Positions 33,178-35,681 of a stretch of 35,681 nucleotides of DNA are shown here, piece after piece. The position numbers were made by a program, and so were the translations under genes. Positions within the stretch are counted from its first letter, which is position 1. Each line of letters opens with the position of its first letter. The DNA is from Thermoanaerobaculales bacterium (GTDB lineage: Bacteria; Acidobacteriota; Thermoanaerobaculia; Thermoanaerobaculales; Sulfomarinibacteraceae). The notes beneath the pieces were generated by a model. The model did not search any database. It was not told the origin of the DNA and worked only from the letters and a program-made list of their open reading frames with translations. The DNA lies in NCBI GenBank assembly GCA_025456385.1, contig JALOKS010000002.1, forward strand, positions 1-35,681, given 5' to 3'.

Positions 33178-35681
33178 GCGAGGCGAAGTTCGTGTACTCG
33201 TTCGGCGGCGGGACCGCCGACGGCAGCAAGGAGATGAAGAACCTGCTCGGCGGCAAGGGCGCCAACCTCGCCGAGATGGCGAGCCTCGGCATTCCGGTGC
33301 CGGCGCCGAGGTCGAGAAGGTCATGGGGGCGAGGTTCGGCGATCCCGCCAACGCCCTCCTCGTGTCGGTGCGCTCGGGCGCGCGCTCGTCGATGCCGGGC
33401 ATGATGGAGACGGTCCTCAACGTCGGGCTGTGCTCGACCACGATCCCCGGCCTCATCGCCTCATGATGTACTCGGACGTCGTGATGGAGAAGGCGGCCGG
33501 GGTCGAGCCCAAGGAGGGCCAGGGCATCCGCCAGCAGCTTGACCGCATGCTCGAGGAGGTCAAGCACGCCGGCGGCTACGCCTCCGACGCCGACATCCCG
33601 GCGGACACGCTCGAGGCGCTCGCCGGGCGCTTCAAGGCGAAGGTCCGCGAGGTCCTCGGCAAGGACTTCCCCGACGACCCGAAGGAGCAGCTGTGGGGCG
33701 GCATCGGCGCCGTCTTCTCGTCGTGGAACGGCAAGCGCGCCGTCTCCTACCGCCGCATCGAGGGCATCCCGGACGACTGGGGCACCGCGGTCAACGTCCA
33801 GGCGATGGTCTTCGGCAACATGGGGGCGAGCTCGGCGACCGGCGTCGCCTTCACCCGCAACCCCGCCACCGGGGACAACAAGTTCTACGGCGAGTGGCTG
33901 GCCAACGCCCAGGGCGAGGACGTGGTGGCGGGCATCCGCACCCCCAACCCCCTGAACGAGGACACCAAGAACGAGCAGAACCAGCACCTGCCCTCACTCG
34001 AGATCGCCATGCCCGAGGTCTACCGGCAGCTGTTCGCGATCCGCAACCAGCTCGAGGACCACTACCGCGACATGCAGGACATCGAGTTCACGATCCAGGA
34101 CGGCCGGCTGTGGATGCTGCAGACCCGGATCGGCAAGCGCACCGGCACCGCCGCCCTCAACATGGCCATGGACATGCTCGCCGAGGGCCGGATCGACGCT
34201 CCCACCGCGGTCCTCAGGGTCAAGCCGGAGCAGCTCGACGAGCTCCTGCACCCGATCGTCGACCCCAAGGCCGAGGCCCGCTCCCGGGTCCTCGCCAAGG
34301 GCCTGCCGGCGGGCCCCGGCGGCGCCTGCGGCCAGATCGTGTTCTCGGCCGAGGAGGCGGTGCGCTGGACGAAGGCCGGCAAGACCGTGATCCTGGTGCG
34401 CGAGGAGACCAACCCCGAGGACGTCGAGGGCATGCGCGCGGCGGTCGGCATCCTGACCGGTCGCGGCGGCATGACCTCGCACGCGGCGCTGGTCGCCCGC
34501 GGCTGGGGCAAGTGCTGCATCGTCGGCGCCGGCGCGCTCGAGATCGACGTGGTGGCGAGGAAGATCGAGATCGACGGCACGGTCCTCGGCGAGGGCGACC
34601 TGCTGACCCTGAACGGCACCCGCGGCCTGATCTACGCCGGCGAGCTGCCGATGATCGACGCCACCGAGAACCCGCGCTTCGTCGACTTCATGAAGCTCGC
34701 CGACGACATCCGGGTGCTCAAGGTGCGGACCAACGCAGACACGCCCGAGGACGCCCGCACCGCGATCGGCTTCGGCGCCGAGGGCATCGGCCTCTTCCGC
34801 ACCGAGCACATGTTCTACGGCACCGGCTCCGAGGAGCCCCTCTTCGTCCTCCGCAAGATGATCATGGCGGGCTCCGAGGCCGAGCGCCGCGCCGCCCTCG
34901 ACGAGCTCTTCCCCTTCGTCAAGCGCGACATCAAGGCGACCCTCGAGGTCATGGGCTCGCGGCCGGTGACCATCCGCCTCCTCGACCCGCCGCTGCACGA
35001 GTTCGTGCCCAAGGCGGCTGAGGAGCGGGCTCGCCTCGCCGCCGCCCTCGGCATCTCGGCGGACGAGCTCGCCCGCCGCGCCGACGAGCTCCACGAGTCG
35101 AACCCGATGATGGGGCACCGCGGGGTCCGCCTCGGCGTCACCTTCCCGGAGATCTCGGAGATGCAGTTCCGGGCGATCTTCGAGGCGGCGGCCGAGCTCA
35201 ACGCCCAGGGCATCGAGGTCTTCCCCGAGATCATGGTGCCGGTGGTCGGCATGGTCAGCGAGCTCGAGAACCAGAAGGCGATCGCGCAGCGGGTGCACAA
35301 GGAGGTCTGCCGGAAGTTCAAGCTGCGCACGATCGGGCACCTCTACGGCACCATGATCGAGATCCCGCGCGCCGCCCTGACCGCGGGCAGGATCGCCGCC
35401 ACCGCCGAGTTCTTCAGCTTCGGCACCAACGACCTCACGCAGATGAGCTTCGGCTTCTCGCGCGACGACATCGGCGGCTTCCTGCCCGACTACCTCGACC
35501 GCAAGCTGCTGCCGGTCGACCCCTTCCAGGTCCTCGACCGCGAGGGCGTCGGCGTCCTCGTGGAGCTCGGCATCAAGGCCGGGCGCAAGAAGCGGCGCAA
35601 GCTCAAGGTCGGCATCTGCGGCGAGCACGGCGGCGAGCCGAGCTCGGTCGAGTTCTGCCACCAGGTGGGCATGGACTACGT
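33174..35681 (+). pseudogene. ppdK: pyruvate, phosphate dikinase; reading frame disrupted twice near the N-terminus; runs off right edge
   Basis: Frame 1: [44 protein letters not shown]; frame 2: [51 protein letters not shown]; frame 3 from about 33463: [16 protein letters not shown]...GILTGRGGMTSHAALVARGWGKCCIVGAG, to the window end. Confidence 0.88.

Noticed and set aside
31393-33987. 864-aa minus-strand ORF
   Set aside because: Antisense to glyS/ppdK; shadow ORF.
33994-35661. 555-aa minus-strand ORF
   Set aside because: Antisense to the conserved ppdK frame.

Overview
High-GC bacterial chromosomal window. The low-complexity intergenic spacers, exosortase H locus and kinase content are compatible with Acidobacteriota or a similar group, but I cannot fix taxonomy from sequence alone. 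From left to right: the dTDP-rhamnose genes rfbA-rfbC-rfbB (minus, rfbB cut by the window edge); a small membrane protein, a c-type cytochrome and a pterin dehydratase; a DtxR-family regulator preceded by a near-perfect DtxR-type palindrome and followed by a TroA/B/C/D-type metal ABC transporter; ribH-nusB-transglutaminase-PATAN/GAF genes; an FHA/pseudo-AAA+/Fis protein; an exosortase H locus downstream of a TPR-Ser/Thr kinase; a DnaJ with a reduced zinc finger; an amidohydrolase/cNMP-binding/peptide deformylase operon; an AAA_28-like/LOG pair; an HTH-EIIA fusion; acpP-fabF; a ClC channel; etfBA; and glyQ-glyS-ppdK, with ppdK showing two frame-changing lesions. Most long ORFs antisense to these genes are high-GC shadow ORFs. 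The most interesting material is: (i) winged-helix-like tails on both metal-transporter permeases; (ii) an FHA/Fis protein whose sigma54-activator ATPase core has lost its catalytic motifs; (iii) a recurring intergenic architecture in which a locus-specific 6-8 nt repeat is present in mirrored orientation on both sides of a spacer; (iv) the very structured etfA-glyQ intergenic region (terminator, three further hairpins, C14 run, four-tract G-quadruplex, direct repeat); (v) a FadR/TetR-like operator before etfBA; (vi) the broken ppdK. I found no CRISPR array, rRNA, tRNA, transposase or recognisable defence island.
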